DNA from: a virus
Virus record (IMG/VR): IMGVR_UViG_3300036668_000156
Location: 1 to 28,235 of that record
Reading direction: 5' to 3' (one strand)
DNA: 28,235 nucleotides
Position 1 is the stretch's first letter. Each line of letters begins with the position of its first letter. The notes under the pieces are model-generated. The model made no database searches, was not told the origin of the DNA, and saw only the letters and a list, made by a program, of their open reading frames with translations. This document shows positions 22,747-27,832 of this stretch, in pieces. Both the position numbers and the translations under genes were made by a program.

Positions 22747-23274
22747 ATGACAAAGTACGTAACGGAAGTACTAAAAGATATAAACAATGACCCTAAATTA
22801 TTGCTCACCCTCTACAAGCCAACTGGCACAGGTGGACCTTTAGGTATAATTTTTAAGCATGCATTCATGGCTCACGGAAAGTTTCTACTCCCCGATGATG
22901 AGCCGCCGTTTAAGAAGTCCGCTGAGCCAATTGGCATGACTCCTGCTCAGTTTATTTACGAGACAAGTAAATTTTATGTGTTCTGTCGTGCTGACCTAAA
23001 GCCTATTAAGCGTGAGCAATTGTTTATTGATATGCTTGAGAGTATCCATCCAGAAGAAGCAAAGATTTTGTTGGCAGTCAAAGCCCAAAATCTTCCAAAG
23101 TTGTATCCAAATATTACATGGAATGCTCTTGCTAATGCTGGATACTTACCGCCTTTGACGACTGAAGAGAAGGCTGAAGAGAAGCAAAAAGTAAAGAAAT
23201 CCGCGAGGCCGCGGGGCGCACCTCGCAAGTCGGCAAGCCTCCAACCAACTACATCCGAAACCACAAACCTGTAA
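22747..23274 (+). CDS. Conserved phage protein (DUF6433-like)
   Basis: A 175-residue protein. A helical N-terminal part (VTEVLKDINNDPKLLLTLY) and a middle with KREQLFIDMLESIHPEEA are followed by a disordered Lys/Pro/Ser tail. The pattern resembles a protein found next to rnh in many T4-like genomes, where it might be a replication or late-transcription helper. The assignment is from memory of neighbours, not a motif. It starts directly after the rnh stop. Confidence 0.6.
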   Translation: MTKYVTEVLKDINNDPKLLLTLYKPTGTGGPLGIIFKHAFMAHGKFLLPDDEPPFKKSAEPIGMTPAQFIYETSKFYVFCRADLKPIKREQLFIDMLESIHPEEAKILLAVKAQNLPKLYPNITWNALANAGYLPPLTTEEKAEEKQKVKKSARPRGAPRKSASLQPTTSETTNL

Positions 23275-23304
23275 CTTGGATACTTAAACTTAAAAGGTGG
23301 TGGT

Positions 23305-23448
23305 ATGAAAGTAAAAATTGAGCTGATCTGTGGACTGATGTTTGGATTTGAATACATGCCAGAGTTTAAGGCTGCAATGATTGATGTTGGTGTGATCCGA
23401 ATCTTTTTTGATTGGAGTGGTGAGGATTACGTTGACTTTTTGGAGTAG
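23305..23448 (+). CDS. Small hypothetical protein
   Basis: A 47-residue ORF (MKVKIELICGLMFGFE...) with AAAGGTGG upstream as a ribosome site. It ends in acidic and aromatic residues. No domain is recognisable. Tight packing with the upstream gene and a good ribosome site support translation. Confidence 0.55.
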   Translation: MKVKIELICGLMFGFEYMPEFKAAMIDVGVIRIFFDWSGEDYVDFLE

Positions 23449-23460
23449 TTGTTATATGAT
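23432..23460 (+). promoter_or_regulatory. Sigma-70 promoter
   Basis: TTGACT, a 17-nt spacer and TATGAT. It overlaps the 3' end of the small ORF before it and faces the ORF at 23484. Confidence 0.55.
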
Positions 23461-23483
23461 ATTATCTCTAGCGGAGAACCATC

Positions 23484-23663
23484 ATGATGAAATCAATGAC
23501 TTGCACCCACGCAGTGACATTTTTGAAGAAAGTTCCCGGTCAGGGTTGGATATACAATGACTTTAAAACTACTGAAACTTCATTACGGTCACATTTAACT
23601 TCCCTAGCCAACCTAGAATCAAAAGGGGTTGTCAGATTAGTGTCTTTTTCAAGACTAAAGTGA
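23484..23663 (+). CDS. Small hypothetical protein, possibly winged-helix-like
   Basis: A 59-residue ORF with GCGGAG upstream. SLRSHLTSLANLESKGVVRLVSF (about 33-55) has the look of a recognition helix plus wing as in small winged-helix repressors, so it may bind DNA. That is a guess from pattern. ATG 23484 and 23487 are both usable. Confidence 0.5.
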   Translation: MMKSMTCTHAVTFLKKVPGQGWIYNDFKTTETSLRSHLTSLANLESKGVVRLVSFSRLK

Positions 23664-23670
23664 GGCTGAT

Positions 23671-23934
23671 ATGAACGTAATTATGACACATAAGAATTGT
23701 ATTGACAAGATCTACAGTTACGATTATTTCGTTAGGTTGTTTGAGCAGTGTGTATCTGATGAGGGATTTTCGAAAGAATCTATCCTGGAACTAACCGACC
23801 CCAATAAGATAGTCTGGTTTTGGAATGTGTTTTGGTATGCGTTGCCAGATAGTGAAGCTATACGACGACATCCTTTTGATATTATTTGCAACATCTGTGA
23901 GTGGGATTATAGAGATGAAACAGGAATGGATTGA
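23671..23934 (+). CDS. Hypothetical protein
   Basis: An 87-residue acidic, aromatic-rich protein (VWFWNVFWYALPD near 48-60). GTGAGG lies before the ATG. It overlaps the dCMP deaminase gene by 20 nt. I recognise no domain. Confidence 0.55.
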   Translation: MNVIMTHKNCIDKIYSYDYFVRLFEQCVSDEGFSKESILELTDPNKIVWFWNVFWYALPDSEAIRRHPFDIICNICEWDYRDETGMD

Positions 23935-24406
23935 AGCTTATATGGATACAGCTGAGCGATTTGCTCAGCTCTCCCACGCTCGAAGATTAAAAGTTGGTGC
24001 TGTTGTTGTGAAAGATAACAGAATCATCTCTATTGGATACAACGGCACTCCTTCAGGATGGGATAACAATTGCGAAGATGAGCTTTACACTTATGATGAA
24101 CGTGATGTTGGAGATGGTATTTGGACGTTTGATACTGTAACAAAAAAATGGACATCTCTAAAGACTAAACTTGAGGTAATACACGCAGAAGCAAACGCTG
24201 TTATTAAATTGGCTAAGTCTAATGAGAGTGGTGAGGGAGCATATCTCTTCTGCACTCACGCTCCTTGTATTGATTGCGCTAAAATAATCTGCGTAGCAGG
24301 CATTAAAGCGGTGTACTTTCGAGGAAAGTATAAGAATGACCTAGGCGTAGAGTTCCTTCGAAAGTCGGGAGTCCAAGTATCAACCACCGATCTAAAAGAT
24401 TTTTGA
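23915..24406 (+). CDS. Deoxycytidylate (dCMP) deaminase
   Basis: A 163-residue protein. The zinc catalytic site is HAE (His90, Glu92) with APCIDC (Cys118, Cys121). It deaminates dCMP to dUMP, the substrate of ThyX, and so feeds dTTP synthesis. I chose ATG 23915 (MKQEWIEAYM) because the family starts there and a GGGA lies upstream; a start at 23825 would lie mostly inside the upstream gene. Usual phage length. Confidence 0.9.
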   Translation: MKQEWIEAYMDTAERFAQLSHARRLKVGAVVVKDNRIISIGYNGTPSGWDNNCEDELYTYDERDVGDGIWTFDTVTKKWTSLKTKLEVIHAEANAVIKLAKSNESGEGAYLFCTHAPCIDCAKIICVAGIKAVYFRGKYKNDLGVEFLRKSGVQVSTTDLKDF

Positions 24407-24432
24407 AATTTATTAAAACTACGGACATGAAA

Positions 24433-25293
24433 ATGAAAATTAAAATTGTATCCGACCTCCATTTGGAATTCAGCGACATCCTGATCAATAACAATCAAGG
24501 TGCTGATGTTCTAATCCTGTCTGGCGATATCGTGATTGCAGAAGATCTACACGATCATCCAGAATACGTCAACACCAGCGACCAACAGGCCATTGCCAAT
24601 GGTACAGGACTTGGTAAAAGACAAATGGCAGCGCAGCGTTACAGAGATTTTCTCAAACGCTGTAGTTTCCAGTTTCCTCATGTCATTCTAATTGCAGGCA
24701 ATCACGAGTTTTACAACGGCAAGTTTCATGCCGGACTAGACTACCTACGAGCAGAGTGTGCTAAGTTTACCAATGTTTATTTTTTGGAAAATGACACTAA
24801 AGTAATCGATGGTGTGGTATTTGTTGGTGCCACACTTTGGACTGATATGAACAAGGGTGACCCGATTACTCAGTCGTGTATTAGAGACATGATGAACGAC
24901 TTTCGTGTTATTAAAAATGATCGTAAAGAATACACTCGCCTTAAGCCTAGCGACGTAATGGCAAGACACATACAGAGTAAGCATTATTTTCAACAGGTTC
25001 TAGACAACCACAAAGATGATGTTTGTGTAGTGGTCGGACACCACAGTCCTAGCTATCAAAGTGTCCATCCGCAATACGCTAACGAATTCTTAATGAACGG
25101 TGGTTACCATAGTGACCTCAGCGAGTTCATTTTGGACCGTCCGCAAATTAAACTTTGGACGCACGGGCACACGCACCATGCCCTTGATTATATGATAGGA
25201 GATACTCGTATTGTATGCAATCCTAGGGGGTATGAAACTGCCAGTTACAGCGAAGATACAGGCTGGGATCCTGATAAAATAATTGAAATTTAA
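24433..25293 (+). CDS. Calcineurin-like metallophosphoesterase
   Basis: A 286-residue protein with all metal-site motifs: DLH (Asp8, His10), GD (31-32), GNHE (89-92), GHH near 205 and GHTH near 246. It is a two-metal phosphoesterase, likely on a nucleotide, cyclic nucleotide or nucleic acid; the substrate is not visible. ATG 24433 lies 7 nt after GGA, ATG 24427 is the alternative, and a TTG at 24403 would overlap the deaminase. Confidence 0.82.
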   Translation: MKIKIVSDLHLEFSDILINNNQGADVLILSGDIVIAEDLHDHPEYVNTSDQQAIANGTGLGKRQMAAQRYRDFLKRCSFQFPHVILIAGNHEFYNGKFHAGLDYLRAECAKFTNVYFLENDTKVIDGVVFVGATLWTDMNKGDPITQSCIRDMMNDFRVIKNDRKEYTRLKPSDVMARHIQSKHYFQQVLDNHKDDVCVVVGHHSPSYQSVHPQYANEFLMNGGYHSDLSEFILDRPQIKLWTHGHTHHALDYMIGDTRIVCNPRGYETASYSEDTGWDPDKIIEI

Positions 25294-25305
25294 TGTAAAA
25301 AGCCG

Positions 25306-25334
25306 TTGACCAATAGGTGAAAATACGTTATAAT
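25306..25334 (+). promoter_or_regulatory. Strong sigma-70 promoter
   Basis: TTGACC, a 17-nt spacer and a perfect TATAAT in a short gap, followed by AAAGGA and the ATG at 25358. It drives the run of three small genes. Confidence 0.75.
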
Positions 25335-25357
25335 TAATTATTGAAAAAGGAAATGAA

Positions 25358-25573
25358 ATGAAAATTCGCGCTATTGTAAATGGAACTAGTTTTTACACAA
25401 CACGTGCTGCATTGAAAAAGCAATGTAGCAGTGATTCTTTGCTACAGAACACTGCATTATTTTTTGCTCTAGATCAAATGGGAAAGTCTGTTGGTATTGT
25501 AACCAGTGTTAGCTTATATGACGAGAAAATGAAACGTCATGCGTTTGATATTCAGCTGTCACAAATGCAATAA
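25358..25573 (+). CDS. Small hypothetical protein
   Basis: A 71-residue protein (MKIRAIVNGTSFYTT...). It has alternating hydrophobic residues and a helix (ALFFALDQMGK) but no known motif. It has its own strong promoter and a good ribosome site (AAGGA), so expression is likely, probably early. Function unknown. Confidence 0.62.
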   Translation: MKIRAIVNGTSFYTTRAALKKQCSSDSLLQNTALFFALDQMGKSVGIVTSVSLYDEKMKRHAFDIQLSQMQ

Positions 25574-25583
25574 GGCACTGTAA

Positions 25584-25742
25584 ATGAACACTCGACAATT
25601 ATACAAGTATGCAATTATGCCAGTTGGACAAGCTATCGAAAAGCGTATAGTTCACGTGGTAGATCGTGCCCAGGCCATTAAGCAAGCCAAAGCCCTTTAC
25701 GGAAATCGACAGGTCAGCATTATCAAATTCGATGAGGTATAA
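25584..25742 (+). CDS. Small hypothetical protein
   Basis: A 52-residue ORF. IVHVVDRAQAIKQAKALYG followed by VSIIKFDEV suggests a small alpha/beta unit. Only GGCA lies upstream as a weak ribosome site. It follows its neighbour by 10 nt and ends just before the next start, so it is probably the second gene of a three-gene transcript. Confidence 0.5.
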   Translation: MNTRQLYKYAIMPVGQAIEKRIVHVVDRAQAIKQAKALYGNRQVSIIKFDEV

Positions 25743-25743
25743 C

Positions 25744-25878
25744 ATGATTGTAAATTCTTATAACCATCCACGGGGCACCATTTGCATTGCACGAATGTAC
25801 ATAGGATGGCAACGAGCTTTTAAAATAGACGGTCAGCACCAATATAAAGAGTTTACAGGGTGCTTTAGTATCATATAG
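25744..25878 (+). CDS. Small hypothetical protein
   Basis: A 44-residue ORF (MIVNSYNHPRGTICIARMYIGW...) starting 1 nt after the upstream stop. GAGG lies before the ATG, inside the previous gene. A longer reading from 25666 would overlap the upstream gene and is not favoured. No motif is seen. It is the last protein gene before the tRNA region. Confidence 0.45.
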   Translation: MIVNSYNHPRGTICIARMYIGWQRAFKIDGQHQYKEFTGCFSII

Positions 25879-25936
25879 AACTAAGAGTCGCTAAGGCTAT
25901 GATCGATTATCCCTATTCAGTTATCCTCAAACAGAC

Positions 25937-26011
25937 TGGTACGGCGGAACTCCGTACCATAAAAATTTGTTTACACTTAGTCGAGTAAACAAAGCTCAAT
26001 CAAGACTTGAG
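25937..26011 (+). repeat. Three small hairpins after the last small gene
   Basis: TGGTACGG/CCGTACCA at 25937-25959 (8 bp, 7-nt loop, then TAAAAATTT), TTTGTTTAC/GTAAACAAA at 25966-25993 (9 bp) and CTCAA/TTGAG at 25995-26011 (5 bp). The first could be a weak terminator of the small-gene operon. The rest of 25879-26062 holds no gene that I can see. Confidence 0.45.
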
Positions 26012-26062
26012 AACAGTCGTCCAATAACCAGAAGACAATATGGAGCTTGTTTAGGGACAGGC

Positions 26063-26136
26063 ACTATATTTGAGATGGATACATGAGTCGCGTTGCGATA
26101 AACTTTAAGTAGAGATGTATTCTTCTCAAATATAGT
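26063..26136 (+). repeat. Inverted-repeat RNA element 0 (74 nt)
   Basis: ACTATATTTGAGA pairs perfectly with TCTCAAATATAGT (13 bp), with a second 6-bp ATACAT/ATGTAT stem inside. It stands 9 nt before the TTGACA of the tRNA promoter. It shares size and layout with elements 1-6 but its ends are ACTATA/TATAGT rather than CCATATT/AATATGG. Confidence 0.6.
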
Positions 26137-26145
26137 AAATAGCTG

Positions 26146-26174
26146 TTGACAAATAGTAAAAAGTAAGTTATAAT
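26146..26174 (+). promoter_or_regulatory. Consensus sigma-70 promoter of the tRNA-Glu/Asp unit
   Basis: A perfect TTGACA, a 17-nt spacer and a perfect TATAAT. A boxA and tRNA-Glu follow. It is among the strongest promoters in the window. Confidence 0.9.
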
Positions 26175-26192
26175 GGTTGTATAGTAAGAAAT

Positions 26193-26208
26193 CGTTCTTT
26201 AACAATTT
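26193..26208 (+). promoter_or_regulatory. boxA-like antitermination site
   Basis: CGTTCTTTAACAATTT, between the promoter and tRNA-Glu. It matches rRNA-leader boxA of gammaproteobacteria (TGCTCTTTAACA) except at the first and third bases. NusB/NusE would bind it and make RNA polymerase resist termination. Confidence 0.65.
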
Positions 26209-26210
26209 AT

Positions 26211-26286
26211 GTCCCTATAGATTATCGGTTAGATCATCACCCTTTTCACGGTGGAGAGCCCAGTTCGATTCTGGGAGGGGACGCCA
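26211..26286 (+). tRNA. tRNA-Glu (UUC) with an 8-nt anticodon loop
   Basis: A 76-nt cloverleaf with encoded CCA. The acceptor pairs 6 of 7; the T arm CCCAG/CTGGG is perfect with TTCGATT. The anticodon stem TCACC/GGTGG encloses CTTTTCAC, one T more than the usual CTTTCAC of tRNA-Glu. It would still present UUC but could shift frame. Its CCA is the start of element 1. Confidence 0.8.
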
Positions 26287-26354
26287 TATTTAAGTACACT
26301 GTGATGGTGGATCTAGACTACCGACTACAAAGAGAGCAGTGTACTTAAATATGG
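26284..26354 (+). repeat. Inverted-repeat RNA element 1 (71 nt)
   Basis: CCATATTTAAGTACACTG pairs perfectly with CAGTGTACTTAAATATGG (18 bp). The left arm begins with the CCA of tRNA-Glu and the right arm ends with the first GG of tRNA-Asp, so it exactly bridges two tRNAs. Inside is GGTGG/CTACC with a 7-nt loop. It may serve as a processing hairpin. Confidence 0.7.
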
Positions 26355-26427
26355 TCTGTTCGTATAGTGGTTATTACAGAGGATTGTCGATCCCTTTACA
26401 AGAGTTCAATTCTCCTACAGACCGCCA
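26353..26427 (+). tRNA. tRNA-Asp (GUC), copy 1
   Basis: A 75-nt cloverleaf with CCA. The acceptor GGTCTGT/ACAGACC is perfect and the loop TTGTCGA gives GUC. The anticodon stem GAGGA/TCCCT has an A-C mismatch, so it may fold less well than copy 2 in that arm. Confidence 0.85.
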
Positions 26428-26433
26428 AGTATT

Positions 26434-26497
26434 GCCGTCATAGCTCAGTTGGTAGAGTGCTTTACTTGCCGAGGTTCGAATCCTCGTGACGGCACCA
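26434..26497 (+). pseudogene. tRNA-Thr lacking part of the anticodon arm
   Basis: 64 nt. The acceptor GCCGTCA/TGACGGC, D arm and T arm CGAGG/CCTCG are all perfect and CCA is present. Compared with tRNA-Thr at 26847, 12 nt are missing after CTTG, removing the 3' side of the anticodon stem and most of the variable loop. It cannot decode normally. Confidence 0.75.
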
Positions 26498-26529
26498 AGT
26501 TTTTAGCCTTTAGAGTGATTGGAAATCCT

Positions 26530-26546
26530 AGTGTACTTTAATATGG
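26530..26546 (+). repeat. Orphan right arm of an inverted-repeat element
   Basis: AGTGTACTTTAATATGG differs by one base from the right arm of element 1 and likewise ends on the GG of a tRNA-Asp. No matching left arm is found upstream (26498-26529), so this copy probably lost its left half. Confidence 0.55.
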
Positions 26547-26619
26547 TCTGTTCGTATAGTGGTTATTACAGGGGACTGTCGATCCCTTTACAGGAGTTCA
26601 ATTCTCCTACATACCGCCA
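26545..26619 (+). tRNA. tRNA-Asp (GUC), copy 2, with acceptor mismatch
   Basis: A 75-nt near copy of the Asp gene at 26353. The anticodon stem is better (GGGGA/TCCCT, loop CTGTCGA, GUC), but the acceptor GGTCTGT/ACATACC has a C-T mismatch at pair 4. CCA is present. It may be weakened or decaying. Confidence 0.72.
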
Positions 26620-26625
26620 GTTTTA

Positions 26626-26701
26626 CTATCTATTGCGTAATCAGGTAGCGCACTGCGTTTGGGACGCAGGAGTCTAGGTTCAAATCCTAGTAGATAGACC
26701 A
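26626..26701 (+). tRNA. tRNA-Pro (UGG)
   Basis: A 76-nt cloverleaf with perfect acceptor CTATCTA/TAGATAG, anticodon stem CTGCG/CGCAG, loop TTTGGGA and T arm CTAGG/CCTAG; CCA encoded. No defect is seen. Confidence 0.93.
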
Positions 26702-26706
26702 GTTAT

Positions 26707-26780
26707 GGGGAATTAGTTAAATGGGATAACGTTGGCTTTGCATGCCGAAATTAAGAGTTCGATTCTCTTATTCTCCACCA
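26707..26780 (+). tRNA. tRNA-Ala (UGC)
   Basis: A 74-nt cloverleaf: acceptor GGGGAAT/ATTCTCC with one G-T pair, anticodon stem TTGGC/GCCGA with one wobble, loop TTTGCAT, T arm AGAGT/TTCGATT region intact, CCA encoded. Confidence 0.9.
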
Positions 26781-26789
26781 AATAAGTAG

Positions 26790-26818
26790 TTGACACGTAA
26801 AGTTTTTAGTGTTACAAT
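26790..26818 (+). promoter_or_regulatory. Sigma-70 promoter of the tRNA-Thr/Leu unit
   Basis: A perfect TTGACA, a 17-nt spacer and TACAAT, 28 nt before tRNA-Thr. No boxA follows this one. Confidence 0.85.
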
Positions 26819-26846
26819 AACAGTGTAGTAAAAATTGTACAGTATT

Positions 26847-26922
26847 GCCGCTATAGCTCAGTTGGTAGAGTGCTTCACTTGTAATGAAGATGTCCGGGGT
26901 TCGAATCCTCGTGGCGGCACCA
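26847..26922 (+). tRNA. tRNA-Thr (UGU)
   Basis: A 76-nt cloverleaf: acceptor GCCGCTA/TGGCGGC with one wobble, anticodon stem CTTCA/TGAAG with loop CTTGTAA, T arm CGGGG/CCTCG, CCA encoded. It is the intact relative of the 26434 copy. Confidence 0.93.
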
Positions 26923-26940
26923 AAATTTTGTAAGTTTAAT

Positions 26941-27024
26941 GCCTTGGTGGTGGAACGGTTTACACAGCGGTCTTAGAAGCCGTCCCCGAAAGGGTTGCGA
27001 GTTCGAATCTCGCCCGAGGCACCA
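26941..27024 (+). tRNA. tRNA-Leu (UAG)
   Basis: An 84-nt type II tRNA: acceptor GCCTTGG/CCGAGGC, loop CTTAGAA, a CCC/GGG variable arm, T arm GCGAG/CTCGC, CCA encoded. The anticodon stem has two G-T pairs. Confidence 0.92.
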
Positions 27025-27030
27025 TAGTTT

Positions 27031-27105
27031 GTTTTAATATAGCAGCCCGACTAACTGTGATATGGGCGGGTTTACAATGCCCAGTAGCGACTGCTATATT
27101 AAAAC
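27031..27105 (+). repeat. Inverted-repeat RNA element 2 (75 nt)
   Basis: GTTTTAATATAGCAG pairs perfectly with CTGCTATATTAAAAC (15 bp, extendable by wobble). The ends differ from CCATATT/AATATGG but the layout is the same. Inside, TGGGC/GCCCA can form. It lies 6 nt after tRNA-Leu and just before the next promoter. Confidence 0.62.
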
Positions 27106-27108
27106 AGG

Positions 27109-27137
27109 TTAACCCCGAGTAAAAAGTAGTTTATAAT
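27109..27137 (+). promoter_or_regulatory. Sigma-70 promoter before boxA 2
   Basis: TTAACC, a 17-nt spacer and a perfect TATAAT. The stretch around the -10 (GTAAAAAGTA...TATAAT...GTATAGTAA) resembles the promoter at 26146, suggesting duplication of a promoter-boxA unit. Confidence 0.58.
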
Positions 27138-27164
27138 TAATGTATAGTAAAAAATTAGCAGTAA

Positions 27165-27178
27165 CGCTCTTTAACAAT
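27165..27178 (+). promoter_or_regulatory. boxA-like antitermination site, copy 2
   Basis: CGCTCTTTAACAAT, identical to the enterobacterial rRNA boxA except for its first base. It precedes elements 3 and 4 and a damaged tRNA stretch. Confidence 0.7.
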
Positions 27179-27183
27179 ACAAG

Positions 27184-27259
27184 CCATATTAGAACACATT
27201 AGCCAAATATCGTGTTATTTGGTTCTACACGAAGACGTAAGTAGTGTGTTTCAATATGG
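27184..27259 (+). repeat. Inverted-repeat RNA element 3 (76 nt)
   Basis: CCATATTAGAACACAT pairs with GTGTGTTTCAATATGG over 16 bp with one mismatch and two wobbles. Inside, CCAAATA/TATTTGG forms a 7-bp hairpin and CTAC/GTAG a second arm, giving a three-way junction. It is identical to element 4. Confidence 0.66.
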
Positions 27260-27267
27260 TACACCAT

Positions 27268-27288
27268 TTCAATTCTCCTACAGACCGC
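27268..27288 (+). pseudogene. tRNA-Asp 3' fragment
   Basis: 21 nt identical to the T-loop-to-acceptor end of tRNA-Asp copy 1 (TTCAATTCTCCTACAGACC, then GC). The rest of the tRNA is missing; it follows the AATATGGT end of element 3, so an internal deletion of an element-plus-tRNA-Asp unit is likely. Confidence 0.65.
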
Positions 27289-27315
27289 TAAGTTTTATCC
27301 ATGTGTTTAGCGGGA

Positions 27316-27391
27316 CCATATTAGAACACATTAGCCAAATATCGTGTTATTTGGTTCTACACGAAGACGTAAGTAGTGTGTTTCAATATGG
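27316..27391 (+). repeat. Inverted-repeat RNA element 4 (76 nt, exact copy of element 3)
   Basis: Identical base for base to element 3, 132 nt downstream. The gap between them holds the Asp fragment and a CCGCTAA/TTAGCGG hairpin. A perfect repeat means a recent duplication or ongoing conversion. Confidence 0.7.
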
Positions 27392-27398
27392 TACATGA

Positions 27399-27484
27399 GT
27401 AGTTGGTCGAGTGGATTAAGACGGCCTTTTGACAATGTCAATTCGCTGATACATGTTTATCATGTCCGTGGGTTCGAATCCCAC
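27399..27484 (+). pseudogene. Type II tRNA-like remnant without a normal 3' acceptor
   Basis: The D arm (GTC...GAC), a long variable arm (ACATG/CATGT) and a perfect T arm (GTGGG/TTCGAAT/CCCAC) are present. The anticodon stem does not pair, and directly after the T arm the sequence runs into ACCATATTTAAG of element 5 instead of an acceptor plus CCA. The amino acid cannot be assigned. Confidence 0.5.
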
Positions 27485-27580
27485 ACCATATTTAAGTACT
27501 CTAGTTGGTATCGGAGTGGGGCAACAGCTATAAACTTCCTGCCCCTTCAAAAGGGAAGTACTAGAGTACTTAAATATGGT
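27485..27580 (+). repeat. Inverted-repeat RNA element 5 (96 nt)
   Basis: ACCATATTTAAGTACTCTAG pairs perfectly with its partner at 27561-27580 (20 bp), the longest arm of the family. Inside, GGGGCA/TGCCCC and CCCTT/AAGGG can form. The left arm abuts the T arm of a tRNA-like remnant. Confidence 0.72.
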
Positions 27581-27732
27581 AACTGACTGCTGATAAGAGC
27601 TTGTTTACAAGTGCTAGTATTTTATCAGATGGTGTGTTAAGATGTTTCCCGCTGACTCTCGACGGTGGGAATGGCTGAATAGGTAGAGAGCAATAAAGCC
27701 CAACACACTGGCCCGAATGACGGGAACAAGAT
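27581..27732 (+). other. Structured, unassigned sequence
   Basis: No gene or tRNA was found. It contains a CTGATAA/TTATCAG stem enclosing CTTGT/ACAAG, and GTGTGTT (27632) pairing with AACACAC (27702) to enclose TTCCC/GGGAA and GGCT/AGCC arms over 77 nt. It may be another structured RNA or tRNA debris. Confidence 0.4.
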
Positions 27733-27823
27733 ACCATATTCAAATATACTGTGGCGAGTTCTTAAGTGTGGGTCGCATTCTAAAGAGTGCCCTCGGACTG
27801 GACATAGTGTATTTGAATATGGT
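27733..27823 (+). repeat. Inverted-repeat RNA element 6 (91 nt)
   Basis: ACCATATTCAAATATACT pairs with AGTGTATTTGAATATGGT (18 bp, one wobble). Inside, GCATTCT/AGAGTGC can pair. It ends 9 nt before a perfect TTGACA, as element 0 does. Confidence 0.7.
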
Positions 27824-27832
27824 AAATAGTTG

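Noticed and set aside
27395-27586. A 63-residue ORF
   Set aside because: It runs through the tRNA-like remnant and element 5, has no ribosome site, and its protein is just a translation of structured RNA.
26284-27823. The inverted-repeat elements read as tRNAs, split or permuted tRNAs, or an amber suppressor (element 1 has a 7-nt loop ATCTAGA)
   Set aside because: Lengths fit, but I could not place matching D and T arms in any of them on either strand, and the terminal stems of 13-20 bp are far longer than an acceptor stem.
26063-27823. CRISPR array
   Set aside because: The repeats are inverted, variable in sequence and size, and not regularly spaced direct repeats; no cas genes are near.
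26063-27823. Retron msr-msd or IS element
   Set aside because: No reverse transcriptase or transposase is in the window, and no clear target duplications flank the elements.
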